From: Zhongshania marina
GTDB taxonomy: Bacteria > Pseudomonadota > Gammaproteobacteria > Pseudomonadales > Spongiibacteraceae
Length of the DNA: 64,000 nucleotides
Direction: 5' to 3'
NCBI RefSeq assembly: GCF_002915595.1
Contig: NZ_PQGG01000036.1
Coordinates: 1 to 64,000 of the forward strand
A program made the position numbers and the translations under genes. Position 1 is the first letter of the stretch. Each line of letters begins with the position of its first letter. Below the pieces are notes generated by a model. That model did not search any database and was not told the origin of the DNA. It saw only the letters and a program-made list of their open reading frames with translations. Positions 52,529 to 61,115 of this stretch are shown one piece after another.

Positions 52529-53391
52529 TTCTCTTCCCTCAATTGTACCTGCGCGGTCATACCAATAAAGCCATCATGGCTTCTCGTCCACAGCGACAAA
52601 CTATTACCATCGCGCTTGCCGCACACGGTAAATTTATCAATGTCAAAGCTGGGGCGCTGGGCACGAAACTGAAACGTCTCCATTTGCGCTTGCGGAATAT
52701 TTTGCGCGACAAGCTCAGCTAACAGAGTTGCTAACAGTGGACCGTGTACCACCAAGGCGGGATAAAACTCGGTATTTACTGCATAATCGCGGTCATAATG
52801 AATACGATGACCATTGTAGGTAAGCGCAGAGTATCTAAAGAGCAGTACCGGGTCTGGTGTAATTTCCTTCTGCCAATCTGCGTCGAGTGCCGCGGCTTCG
52901 CCTGCCGGTAATGGAGCCGCCGCCGTTGGCATATCGCGGTAAACAATATTTTGCTGTTCGCTTAAACACAGCTCACCATCTTGACGGGTATTGTGCTCAA
53001 CGGTCACAAAAAGCAGTGTGCCGCTTTTACCACTTTTCAGATCGACTGACTTAATAGTTGATGTTTGCTCGGCAGACTTGCCTATGATGAGCGGGCGACT
53101 GACCTCGAATTTACCCGCCGCCCACATCCGTCTTGGCAGCGGCGCAGGCGGTAAAAAGCCACCTGTTTTGGGATGGCCGTCCACACCTGTTTCACTTGCC
53201 AATGGCGTATCAACAAAATACAGCCACTGCCATGCTGGCGGCAATACATCGCCAGCTTGCAAACTACTCTGACGATCTAACGCTGCCGCCAGTGCCTGAG
53301 CCTTAAATGGGCTAAGGTCATCTTGACGAACCCGCTCCTTTCCAATCCAGGTTTTTAAAAAATCGATATCGATGGCATTGTTCTCACTCAT
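52525..53391 (-). CDS. FAS1/MaoC-type enoyl-CoA hydratase
   Basis: 288 aa double hot-dog protein of the mesaconyl-C4-CoA/itaconyl-CoA hydratase type. The N-terminal hot-dog half (about residues 10-160) contains PPAPLPRRMWAAGKFE. The C-terminal half has FRYSALTYNGHRIHYDRDYA (about 203-222), with the Asp/His hydratase residues of the family. It is predicted to hydrate an unsaturated acyl-CoA before cleavage by the CitE-like lyase encoded next. It overlaps neighbours by 4 nt on both sides, indicating strong translational coupling. Confidence 0.88.
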   Translation of the reverse strand: MSENNAIDIDFLKTWIGKERVRQDDLSPFKAQALAAALDRQSSLQAGDVLPPAWQWLYFVDTPLASETGVDGHPKTGGFLPPAPLPRRMWAAGKFEVSRPLIIGKSAEQTSTIKSVDLKSGKSGTLLFVTVEHNTRQDGELCLSEQQNIVYRDMPTAAAPLPAGEAAALDADWQKEITPDPVLLFRYSALTYNGHRIHYDRDYAVNTEFYPALVVHGPLLATLLAELVAQNIPQAQMETFQFRAQRPSFDIDKFTVCGKRDGNSLSLWTRSHDGFIGMTAQVQLREEK

Positions 53392-54899
53392 ATGCGACTC
53401 GCCTCAGGAGTAAGCAAGGACACACCCAGCGTCACACGGCGACTTAACCACAAGCTAGGACGGTAGCGCATATCGCCGGTCTGAGCTTGCATCGCGTCTA
53501 AAATCATTAGAATACGTTCGCCGCCGATTTTCTCGCCAATACTTAATGGACCAGCGGGATAACCCAAACCAATACGCACCGAATCTTCAATGTCTTCCAC
53601 ACTAGCAATACCGCGCTGAGCAATATTCGCAGCGATATTCACAATGGTTGCCAGAATGCGTTGAGTTACAAAACCGGGGCTGTCATTAATAATGGTGACA
53701 TCACCGCCTTGTGCTAGCAGAGCATGTGCGGCATCGCGGGTGGCCACTTCAGTAATTGGGCTGATCATCAGTGTGCGGCGCTTAGCTAAGCCCGGCAGCG
53801 GATCAACAGCAACGGTATAACGCGCATCTAAATCGTGCTCGGTACAATAGCTAGTGACATCCCAACCCCAAGGCTGAATTAAAATTAGCTCAGCATGTTC
53901 AGGGGCATCGCACACTTGCGCACCACCTTCTTGAACCAGAGACAGCAGTGAATCGTGGTCATCAGCAACAGGATCAATCCACACTTTTAGGCCAGCAACT
54001 AATTCTGGTACTGCCGGTTTAGGCGTATCGACACGCTGATTATTTTCATAGCAATACCAACCCTCGCCGCTTTTACGACCAAGCAATCCGGCCGCAATAC
54101 GTGGCGCCACTAAAGACGAAGGACGGAAACGCGGCTCTTGCTGAAACTGCTCGTAAATAGATTCCATCACCTTGCCAGACACATCCAAGCCAGTAAGGTC
54201 TAATAATTCAAAAGGCCCCATTTTAAAACCGGCGGCTTCCCGCATCAGGGTATCAACATCCTGCACCGACGCGCATTGATCTTCGATAATGCGCAAACCT
54301 TCGGTATACAAACCTCGACCGGCGTGGTTTACCAAAAATCCAGGCTGATCGGCGGCAATAACGGCGCGATGACCCGCGCCATCAATAACCTTTTTCAATG
54401 CACTTACGGTGTCTTGCGAGGTGCGAACAGCGGCAATAATTTCTGCTACTTTCATTAAAGGTACGGGATTAAAAAAGTGTAGACCTGCCACTCGCTCAGG
54501 ATTTTTACACTCGGCGGCAATATCGGCCACCACCAGCGACGAGGTGTTGCTGGCGATAATCGCATCACTTGCCAACACCTCTTCTAGCTGCGCAAACAAA
54601 CTGCGCTTAGCAGAAATTTCTTCAATGATCGCTTCAATCACTAAATCGCATTGTGCTAAATCAGCGAGCTGATCGCAGGGGTGAATACGGCTAATTAGTT
54701 CGTCGGCTTGTTCACGGGTCTGGCGGCCTTTTTCAACACCGCGCTCAATCAAGCCAGTGATAAAATCCATGGCTTTCGCAACCGCGCCGTCCCAGGCATC
54801 AAAGCAATACACCTCGTGTCCAGCTTGGGCAAACAACTGAACAATGCCGCGCCCCATTGTGCCAGCACCAACTACACCAATTCGCTGTATATCCTTCAT
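53388..54899 (-). CDS. 3-hydroxyacyl-CoA dehydrogenase (PaaH type)
   Basis: 503 aa. N-terminal NAD-binding GVVGAGTMGRGIVQLFAQAGH (about residues 8-28), conserved NTSSL and HFFNPVPLMKVAEII with catalytic His (about 140-155), then a first C-terminal helical domain and a second partial repeat (about 300-500) containing NDSPGFVTQRI. This two-unit layout is that of PaaH/PaaC-like dehydrogenases of aromatic catabolism. It oxidises a 3-hydroxyacyl-CoA to the 3-keto form. It is 22 nt downstream of an enoyl-CoA hydratase gene. No paaABCDE genes are nearby, so the pathway is not classical phenylacetate degradation. Confidence 0.93.
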   Translation of the reverse strand: MKDIQRIGVVGAGTMGRGIVQLFAQAGHEVYCFDAWDGAVAKAMDFITGLIERGVEKGRQTREQADELISRIHPCDQLADLAQCDLVIEAIIEEISAKRSLFAQLEEVLASDAIIASNTSSLVVADIAAECKNPERVAGLHFFNPVPLMKVAEIIAAVRTSQDTVSALKKVIDGAGHRAVIAADQPGFLVNHAGRGLYTEGLRIIEDQCASVQDVDTLMREAAGFKMGPFELLDLTGLDVSGKVMESIYEQFQQEPRFRPSSLVAPRIAAGLLGRKSGEGWYCYENNQRVDTPKPAVPELVAGLKVWIDPVADDHDSLLSLVQEGGAQVCDAPEHAELILIQPWGWDVTSYCTEHDLDARYTVAVDPLPGLAKRRTLMISPITEVATRDAAHALLAQGGDVTIINDSPGFVTQRILATIVNIAANIAQRGIASVEDIEDSVRIGLGYPAGPLSIGEKIGGERILMILDAMQAQTGDMRYRPSLWLSRRVTLGVSLLTPEASRI

Positions 54900-54921
54900 T
54901 CTACCGCCCTTAATCTTTGTC

Positions 54922-55692
54922 CTATTTGCCCGTAAAAACCGCTTTGCGTTTTTCTAAAAACGCCGTCATGCCCTCGGTTTTATCGTCGGTATCGAACAAT
55001 AATAAAAATTCGCGATTTTCTAAATTAAGCGCAGCATCTAAAGGCAAATCTGCCCCTGTCGCCAAGGTACGTTTAATCGCACGAATCGCCTTAGGTGGCA
55101 TTTTACTCGCCGATTTTGCTAGCTGCTGCGCCCTAAGCAATGCTTGGCCATCTTCAGCTAAATCACTTATCAAACCCAGTTGATAAGCGCGCTCGCCGGT
55201 AATGGCTTCGCCGCTCATTAACATCATACTGGCAACCGCCTTGCCCACAGCGCGAATTAAACGCTGAGTACCACCTGCACCGGGCATAATACCCACTCGG
55301 GATTCCGGCTGGCCAAAGCGAGCGGTGGAATCGGCCACGATCATGTCGCACATCATAACCAGCTCACAGCCTGCGCCTAATGCGAAGCCACTGACCGCTG
55401 CAATAACCGGCTTCTGCGCTTTTGCCAATGGCGCCCAATATTGACCTAGGTCAATCTCGGCTACATCCTGCGAACCTTTGTCAGCCAGTAAATTTAAATC
55501 CGCACCCGCCGCGAATACCTCATTGCCACCGGTAATGACAATGGCGAGAATGGCGGGATCTTTTTCAAGCTCTGTCACCGCAGCAGCAATGGCGGCGCGC
55601 AGACTTAAATCCAGCGCATTACGTTTTTCAGGGCGGTTCAAGGTTATTGTTGCCACCGCTGCGTCGCGGCTGATTAATACGGCTTCGCTCAT
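54922..55692 (-). CDS. enoyl-CoA hydratase/isomerase
   Basis: 256 aa crotonase-fold enzyme. The oxyanion-hole segments are visible as GGNEVFAAGADLNLLA (about residues 55-70) and GFALGAGCELVMMCD (about 101-115), with catalytic-type Glu in QPESRVGIMPGAGGTQRL (about 128-145). Both hydratase glutamate positions are compatible with a true 2-enoyl-CoA hydratase of the PaaF type. The ribosome site AGG sits within the end of the preceding 63-codon gene. It works between the acyl-CoA dehydrogenase and 3-hydroxyacyl-CoA dehydrogenase steps. Confidence 0.93.
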   Translation of the reverse strand: MSEAVLISRDAAVATITLNRPEKRNALDLSLRAAIAAAVTELEKDPAILAIVITGGNEVFAAGADLNLLADKGSQDVAEIDLGQYWAPLAKAQKPVIAAVSGFALGAGCELVMMCDMIVADSTARFGQPESRVGIMPGAGGTQRLIRAVGKAVASMMLMSGEAITGERAYQLGLISDLAEDGQALLRAQQLAKSASKMPPKAIRAIKRTLATGADLPLDAALNLENREFLLLFDTDDKTEGMTAFLEKRKAVFTGK

Positions 55693-55695
55693 AAT

Positions 55696-55887
55696 TTACC
55701 TTTTAACTACATGACTATGGCGCGATATTACAATGCGACGCACACCATCTTGCCGCGCTAGCTGCGCAACGGTACTCGCTAACACGCAAGCTGAGCTGGT
55801 ATGAGTATTTGCTGCGTTTGTAGCCGGCGCTCGCAATGCGAGTCGCGCGGTATCGCCCTCACAATCTATTGATACAAGCTCAAGCAT
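55696..55887 (-). CDS. 63-aa protein resembling an enoyl-CoA hydratase N-terminus
   Basis: A small reading frame fills the gap between two enoyl-CoA hydratase genes almost exactly: its ATG overlaps the stop of the upstream gene by 8 nt, and its TAA lies 3 nt before the next ATG. The product begins MLELVSIDCEGDTARLALRAP, the beta-strand layout of crotonase N-termini, and ends RQDGVRRIVISRHSHVVKR, where a crotonase would continue into the active-site GG. It may be a truncated crotonase relic or a short functional protein. The tight spacing argues that it is translated. No family is recognised with certainty. Confidence 0.5.
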   Translation of the reverse strand: MLELVSIDCEGDTARLALRAPATNAANTHTSSACVLASTVAQLARQDGVRRIVISRHSHVVKR

Positions 55888-56665
55888 TATTGGATTCGCT
55901 TGGTTTACAAAAATCGGGATCGCGCTTTTCACTAAAAGCAGCAAAGCCTTCTTTAAAATCATCACCCGTTAGCAGAGCTGCTTGATCATCTTCTTCACGC
56001 TGCCATTCTTCTTCAAAACTGGCAGAGGGGTGCATCAAACGCTGTTTGATACGGTAAAACGCTTCGGTGGGTAGTGTCGCCATTTGTGCAGCTTGTGTAA
56101 CTGCCACCGCCATAATGTCTTCTTCACCGGCGTCGGTATCTGCCAAGCCAATCTGCAATGCTTCGGGGGCAAGAATCATTTTGCCGTTGGTCATAATGCG
56201 TTTCGCTGTCGCCACGCCAACTCGGGCGGGTAAGGTGCGTAGAGTGCCCCAGTCAGGCACCAATCCTAAACGCATAAACGGAAATAATATTTTGGTACTC
56301 TTACCGACTACAATATGATCACCCAATAGTGCCAACCCCACCGCTGCACCGGCACAAAAGCCTTCGACCGCCGATACAACTGGCACCCGCGAATCTGCAA
56401 CTAAGCGGCACAAACTGTGAATATGGCTCATACGAGCGCGGGCACCAGCTTCATCTAAGCCAGCCATACTCGGCACATCGCCGCCGGCTGAGAACACACC
56501 CTCAACACCGCCCAGTACAATTGCCCGACAATCTGGATCGGCCTGCACCTGCTGCAGGGCTTCAATCATCGATTGCCGCACATCGTAGTCAATCGCGTTA
56601 CGCTTCTCGGCGCGATTAATTAGCAGACGTTTTACATGTGGTGCTGGCTGGTCAATTTTAATCAT
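55880..56665 (-). CDS. enoyl-CoA hydratase/isomerase
   Basis: 261 aa crotonase-fold protein. GGVEGVFSAGGDVPSMAG (about residues 52-69) and GFCAGAAVGLALLGDHI (about 103-119) form the CoA/oxyanion site, and the second-Glu region reads RLGLVPDWGTLRTLP, with Asp rather than the usual PGAGG sequence. This suggests an isomerase, dehalogenase-like or hydrolase reaction rather than plain hydration. It lies 9 nt downstream of the thiolase gene. It is one of three crotonases in the operon, consistent with ring or branched-chain breakdown. Confidence 0.9.
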   Translation of the reverse strand: MIKIDQPAPHVKRLLINRAEKRNAIDYDVRQSMIEALQQVQADPDCRAIVLGGVEGVFSAGGDVPSMAGLDEAGARARMSHIHSLCRLVADSRVPVVSAVEGFCAGAAVGLALLGDHIVVGKSTKILFPFMRLGLVPDWGTLRTLPARVGVATAKRIMTNGKMILAPEALQIGLADTDAGEEDIMAVAVTQAAQMATLPTEAFYRIKQRLMHPSASFEEEWQREEDDQAALLTGDDFKEGFAAFSEKRDPDFCKPSESNNA

Positions 56666-56674
56666 TGCTAGCCC

Positions 56675-57877
56675 CTACTCGCCTTCGCGTCCGACGATAG
56701 AAATAGAACACACATTCTGGTTGGGCTGACCACCTAAATTGTGAATCAAGCCAGTGCGCGGGTTGGCCAACTGACGTTCGCCAGCACGCCCCAAGAGCTG
56801 CAAATACATTTCGTACAGCATACGAATACCGCTAGCGCCAACAGGGTGACCAAAGCACTTCAGACCGCCATCGATCTGACAGGGAATTGCGCCGTCGGCA
56901 TCAAATTTGCCATCTAGCACGTCTCGCACCGCTCCACCCTCATCCGAAAGACCTAAATCTTCCATAGTGACAAGCTCAGTAATCGAGAAGCAGTCGTGCA
57001 CTTCGCTCATGCTAATTTCTTCACGGGGGTTTTTAATACCCGCCTCGGCATAGGCTTTTCTTGATGCGATCCGCGCAGTGTGAACGTAGCTACCGTCCCA
57101 CTGACTTCCCGACATTTCCCAACCGTTAGACACCGCTAATTGCAACGCCTTAAAGGTCACTAAATCTTTCTTACCCATTTCCCGAGCGATTTCAGGACGG
57201 GTCACTATCACTGCGGCTGCGCCATCTGAAACCCCACAGCAATCAAACAAACCCAAAGGCTGTGCAATTGTCGGCGCATTCAAGCACTGCTCTATGGTGA
57301 TTTCTTTACGTAAATGGGCCTTGGGATTTTTCGCGCCGTTGGCGTGACTTTTTACAGACACATGGGAGATGGCGCGCTTAAGCGTTGCCGCATCTACACC
57401 GTGCTTCGCACGGTAAGCCGCAGCCAACTGAGCAAAGTTTGCTGGCGCTACCGCCGCCGGATACCACTGGGGAATATAGGTTCCCACGGTGGCAACAGGC
57501 AAACCGCCGTAGCCGGTGTCTTTTAGCTTTTCAACACCGAGGGCGATAGCGATATCGCAAGCGCCAGAGGCCACTGCATACACCGCTGCACGCACAGCCT
57601 CTGAGCCGCCGGCACAAAAGTTTTCAACCCGGGTCACACCAATATTCGGCAAACGCAGGGCGATACCCATTGGTATACCACCGCGACCAGTGCCGACGTC
57701 TTCCATATGGGTCGAAAACCACGCCGCATCTAATTGCTCTGGGGTAATACCGGCATCACTCATTGCTTCGTTATACGCTTCAACCATCAAGTCTTCGGGG
57801 CTGGCATCCCAGCGTTCACCAAAGCGGCTGCAGCCCATGCCCAAAATAGCGACTTTATCTTTAATTCCTTGAGGCAT
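56675..57877 (-). CDS. thiolase (SCP2/acetyl-CoA acetyltransferase type)
   Basis: 400 aa. The nucleophilic Cys is in RVENFCAGGSEAVRAAV (Cys near residue 87), with EVHDCFSITELV (about 291-302) and the C-terminal CFGHPVGASGIRM His (about 340-352) of SCP-x-like thiolases. It would cleave a 3-ketoacyl-CoA or condense two acyl-CoAs. It starts 4 nt after the stop of the HMG-CoA-synthase-like gene. Thiolase, HMG-CoA-synthase and DUF35 proteins form a complex in archaea, and the same three modules occur side by side here with DUF35 fused to the synthase-like protein. Confidence 0.92.
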   Translation of the reverse strand: MPQGIKDKVAILGMGCSRFGERWDASPEDLMVEAYNEAMSDAGITPEQLDAAWFSTHMEDVGTGRGGIPMGIALRLPNIGVTRVENFCAGGSEAVRAAVYAVASGACDIAIALGVEKLKDTGYGGLPVATVGTYIPQWYPAAVAPANFAQLAAAYRAKHGVDAATLKRAISHVSVKSHANGAKNPKAHLRKEITIEQCLNAPTIAQPLGLFDCCGVSDGAAAVIVTRPEIAREMGKKDLVTFKALQLAVSNGWEMSGSQWDGSYVHTARIASRKAYAEAGIKNPREEISMSEVHDCFSITELVTMEDLGLSDEGGAVRDVLDGKFDADGAIPCQIDGGLKCFGHPVGASGIRMLYEMYLQLLGRAGERQLANPRTGLIHNLGGQPNQNVCSISIVGREGE

Positions 57878-57881
57878 TGTT

Positions 57882-59366
57882 TTACTCCGCTGCAGCAGAC
57901 GAATCTGCGTTGTTATAGGAAACCGGCTTGGCCTTCCAGAAATAGCGCTTGTAGCCGCGCAGCTCGTCTATGTCTTTAACTCTGAATACCATTTCTACTT
58001 CAAAGCCGCTGTCGATATCGCCGGGAGCAACGTCGGTAAACTCCATGAGTACACGACCACCACCAATAAAATCGACCTGACCATATTGATGCGGCGGCGC
58101 CATATAAGACGACAAATATTCAGCTGACCAACTTAGCACCTTGCCGCGTTTATCTGCCAAGCTGTATGGCTCTTGGGTGTCTTGCACATGATTACCCGGG
58201 GTGTAAGAAATACGTGAAGGCGGGAAGTGCACATCACCACTTTCTTTGCAGCGGCCAGCAATAAAGCCAAGCAGCGATTTGTGATGCCGATAAGAAGTGC
58301 TAAGCGCGGTCTTTTTGTCTTGCTCTCCGCGCATACCGCGCTCAAGTTTCAACTGCCCCTTATACGCAAGGAAGCGGGTGTAGCTGGTTTCTTCTTTACC
58401 ACTAGCCAATTGCGCGGCCAGACCGCGAACAGGTTTAAAACCTGAAATAGCGTCGGTGACACGCAATACCACGGTGTTACAGCCACTACCAAATTGACTT
58501 AGTACAATAATCTGCCCTGGCTGCGCTGACTCCAAAACGCCGGCAAGCATAATCAAACCCTGCGCAGTACCGCAGTCGCCCAATTCCGCCGAGAAATTAT
58601 CGACCACCGCTGCCTCATTAATTCCGCAGCGCTTGGCAAGTTGCGCATCTGCTTTTTTAAACACCGAGGGGAAAATAAAGTAATTCACATCTGCTGCGTT
58701 AATACCGGCCTTTTCCAAAGCGGCATTCACAGACTTAGGACCGAGTTTGGCAATGCCTTCATCACGCACCCAACGCTCTTCCCAATGGTAATCAATCTCT
58801 TCGCCCTGCAGACGGAAGTGATCAACAAAATCGACGGTATGACTGGCACTTGCCAAAACTTCGGCAAGGACATTTTCTGTGCCGACGGTGATAGCGGCTG
58901 CACCATCTGCGTAATCTAATTCCTGTGCGCTAGCTGCGCGAGTACGGCGATGACTGGCGGCTACGAGCAAGCTCGCTTCGGCATCGGCCTTGGCCGCGCT
59001 AACAGCCTGCGCCAAACTGCTCAGGGCAATACTTTGTGCACCGCCAAGATCATTGGCAACAACGTCATCTGCCAAGCCCAAAGCCCCGGCCAAAATGCCC
59101 GCATTGAGGCGCTCAGCAAAGGGCAAATTTTCTGAAGCGAGCATGACTTTAGCAAATGCCTGACGATCTACAGACTCCGGCAAAGCATCACGCGCTGCCG
59201 CTACTGCCATAGTAATAGCGTCTTCATCCCAATTTGCCATACTGCGATGGCCGCGCCCCTTGCCTTTTAAATTTGGGGCAAACCACGCATTAGCATCTAC
59301 CACCGCCTTGCGGCTCAGTCGCAGATGGGGAATATAAACACCGTATCCTGTTATCCCGATAGTCAC
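57882..59366 (-). CDS. HMG-CoA synthase-like protein with C-terminal DUF35/OB domain
   Basis: 494 aa. Residues about 1-330 are thiolase-superfamily, HMG-CoA-synthase/KAS III-like (GITGYGVYIPHLRL, NYFIFPSVFKKADAQLAKRC, GSGCNTVVLRV). About 370-485 is a DUF35-like OB domain. Two oddities are visible. At the usual active-site Cys position the sequence reads VVANDLGGAQSIALS, with no Cys. The zinc-ribbon before the OB domain keeps only one Cys (AGRCKESGD). It may therefore act as a scaffold or lyase component, like the Cys-less thiolase-like aldolases that pair with DUF35 proteins in steroid side-chain removal. GTG start with GGAG 9 nt upstream. Confidence 0.82.
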   Translation of the reverse strand: MTIGITGYGVYIPHLRLSRKAVVDANAWFAPNLKGKGRGHRSMANWDEDAITMAVAAARDALPESVDRQAFAKVMLASENLPFAERLNAGILAGALGLADDVVANDLGGAQSIALSSLAQAVSAAKADAEASLLVAASHRRTRAASAQELDYADGAAAITVGTENVLAEVLASASHTVDFVDHFRLQGEEIDYHWEERWVRDEGIAKLGPKSVNAALEKAGINAADVNYFIFPSVFKKADAQLAKRCGINEAAVVDNFSAELGDCGTAQGLIMLAGVLESAQPGQIIVLSQFGSGCNTVVLRVTDAISGFKPVRGLAAQLASGKEETSYTRFLAYKGQLKLERGMRGEQDKKTALSTSYRHHKSLLGFIAGRCKESGDVHFPPSRISYTPGNHVQDTQEPYSLADKRGKVLSWSAEYLSSYMAPPHQYGQVDFIGGGRVLMEFTDVAPGDIDSGFEVEMVFRVKDIDELRGYKRYFWKAKPVSYNNADSSAAAE

Positions 59367-59446
59367 ATTGCTACTCCGTAGTTCAAACAGACCTCATTGC
59401 CTGTTGTGCCATTCACCCGATATTCGTAAACGTCGAGCTGGCGAAA

Positions 59447-60385
59447 TTAATCGTGTAAAACCCAGTGGCGCTGCAAAAACTCACCGATCTGCGTTATTGC
59501 CGTGCGGGCATCTTCCAATTCTTCAGCAAACTGCTGAAAGACATGGATCATTTCATCCCACACGCTGCACTCAATTTTTACACCTTGCTCAGCCGCTACT
59601 TTGGCAAAGGAAAGCGTGTCGTCTAAACCGGTTTCGCGATCGCCAATTTGCAATAAAAGTGGTGGCAAACCAGAAAGATTGCCAAACAATGGCGATGCGA
59701 GTGGATTTTTGCGATCGCCGTCTTTGCCTAGGTATTGATTGGCAAGCGCATCCAGCATAAAACGCTGGTGAATCGGATCACTTTTAGCGCGGGTTTCGTA
59801 GCTCTCACCACTCAGCGTCATATCCAACCATGCAGAGATAAGTACCGCAGCCGCAGGTAGCGGAAGACTTTCATCCCGCAGGGCTAACAGAGCGCCAGCG
59901 GCAAGACCACCACCTGCGGAATCCCCAGCAAGCGCCAAGTGATCTGCAGAAAAGCCTTTTTTCAGCAGGGCCTTATAGACCGTGACGGCGTCCTCAATGG
60001 GCGCAGGAAAAGGATGCTCAGGGCACATGCGGTAATTCACGCCGAGCACCTGACAATTACTGGCAGCAGAAATTCTAACCATTAAATCGTGGTGCGACAC
60101 CACCGAACCCATTTTGTAACCGCCGCCGTGAAAATACAGCAGAACACGATCGCGACGAGTATTCGGCGCAGAGATCCAGCGCACCGCGACACCATCTATT
60201 TTATCGTCGCGATACTCACTTGGCTGACTGTCATTCCAGAACAGCCGGTCCCAGTCTTCGCGCATGGTTTCCACAGAGGTATCTCGGCGCCACCCACCGT
60301 AGACTTTCTGAATACGAGCGATAACAGTCTCGACCTGAGATTTTTTCTCTGCCAACTTTTCGCTGCTTAACTCGCTCATTAGCAA
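59447..60385 (-). CDS. alpha/beta hydrolase (hormone-sensitive-lipase-like esterase)
   Basis: 312 aa. Oxyanion-hole motif FHGGGYKMGS (about residues 88-97), nucleophile in LAGDSAGGG (about 156-164, Ser160), and late Asp and His in QIGDRETGLDD and WDEMIHVFQQF. These define the HSL/bHSL esterase group. It overlaps the SDR gene by 7 nt. In this operon it could open a lactone or release an ester or enol intermediate. There is no signal peptide, so it is cytoplasmic. Confidence 0.92.
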   Translation of the reverse strand: MLMSELSSEKLAEKKSQVETVIARIQKVYGGWRRDTSVETMREDWDRLFWNDSQPSEYRDDKIDGVAVRWISAPNTRRDRVLLYFHGGGYKMGSVVSHHDLMVRISAASNCQVLGVNYRMCPEHPFPAPIEDAVTVYKALLKKGFSADHLALAGDSAGGGLAAGALLALRDESLPLPAAAVLISAWLDMTLSGESYETRAKSDPIHQRFMLDALANQYLGKDGDRKNPLASPLFGNLSGLPPLLLQIGDRETGLDDTLSFAKVAAEQGVKIECSVWDEMIHVFQQFAEELEDARTAITQIGEFLQRHWVLHD

Positions 60386-61113
60386 CCCATTCCACCAGAC
60401 ACGCCGATGGTCTCACCGGTAATAAAGCCGGCTTCGTCAGAAGCTAAAAACGCCACGGTTGCCGCCACCTCTTCCGGTGTGCCTAGGCGACCGAGCAGAG
60501 TTGATGCCTCCATCGCCTTTAGCAATTTTTCGCCGCCCTCTTCAACCGCAGTGCGGAGCAAGGGGGTGTCTACTGGGCCGGGCGCGATAACATTGGCGGT
60601 AATGCCCAAGCGACCATTTTCACGGGCCAAGGATTTTGTAAAAGCAATAACACCACCTTTGGCTGCAGCGTAAACCGAGCCGCCACGTGAACCTTGACGA
60701 CCAGCTTCAGAGCCAATATTGATAATGCGACCAAAGCCCGCCGCCTGCATGGCAGGCAGAGCAGCATGGCTGGTTGCCAATACCGCTTGCAGATTTACAT
60801 TCAATAAATACTGCCATTCACTGAAGGTCGTTTTAGTAAAAAAAGCGTGCTGATCGATTCCGGCATTGTTAACCACAACATCGAAGGGACCGTGCTGACT
60901 GACGGTATCGTGGCAAGCTTGGATATCTGAGACATCCAACTCCACTGCCTTGGCACCGGTCATTTCAACCACTGCCGCAGCGGACGCCATATCACGCGCG
61001 GAAAAAACCACATCACAACCTTCCGCGACCAGACGCTTAACTATTGCCGCCCCGATTCCTTTGCCACCACCGGTGACAAAAGCGCGACGGCCTTTAAGAG
61101 ATTTATGCTGCAT
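60379..61113 (-). CDS. short-chain dehydrogenase/reductase (FabG-like)
   Basis: 244 aa SDR. TGGGKGIG (about residues 14-21), NNAGID (about 86-91), catalytic Ser in NIGSEAGRQ and YAAAK (about 147-151). The second-strand sequence VVFSARD, with Arg and no Asp, suggests NADP(H), but SDRs in dihydrodiol dehydrogenation often use NAD. It begins 2 nt after the stop of the enoyl-CoA hydratase gene. It may oxidise the cis-diol made by the dioxygenase or a later hydroxy intermediate. Confidence 0.92.
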   Translation of the reverse strand: MQHKSLKGRRAFVTGGGKGIGAAIVKRLVAEGCDVVFSARDMASAAAVVEMTGAKAVELDVSDIQACHDTVSQHGPFDVVVNNAGIDQHAFFTKTTFSEWQYLLNVNLQAVLATSHAALPAMQAAGFGRIINIGSEAGRQGSRGGSVYAAAKGGVIAFTKSLARENGRLGITANVIAPGPVDTPLLRTAVEEGGEKLLKAMEASTLLGRLGTPEEVAATVAFLASDEAGFITGETIGVSGGMGC

Positions 61114-61115
61114 AT

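Noticed and set aside
48678-53391. Itaconate degradation operon as the specific function of the MaoC/CitE/ACAD/CaiB genes
   Set aside because: Individual families fit, but they are in one transcript with a ring dioxygenase, thiolase, HAD and three crotonases, and the ACAD is an unusual long form; the specific claim is not supported.
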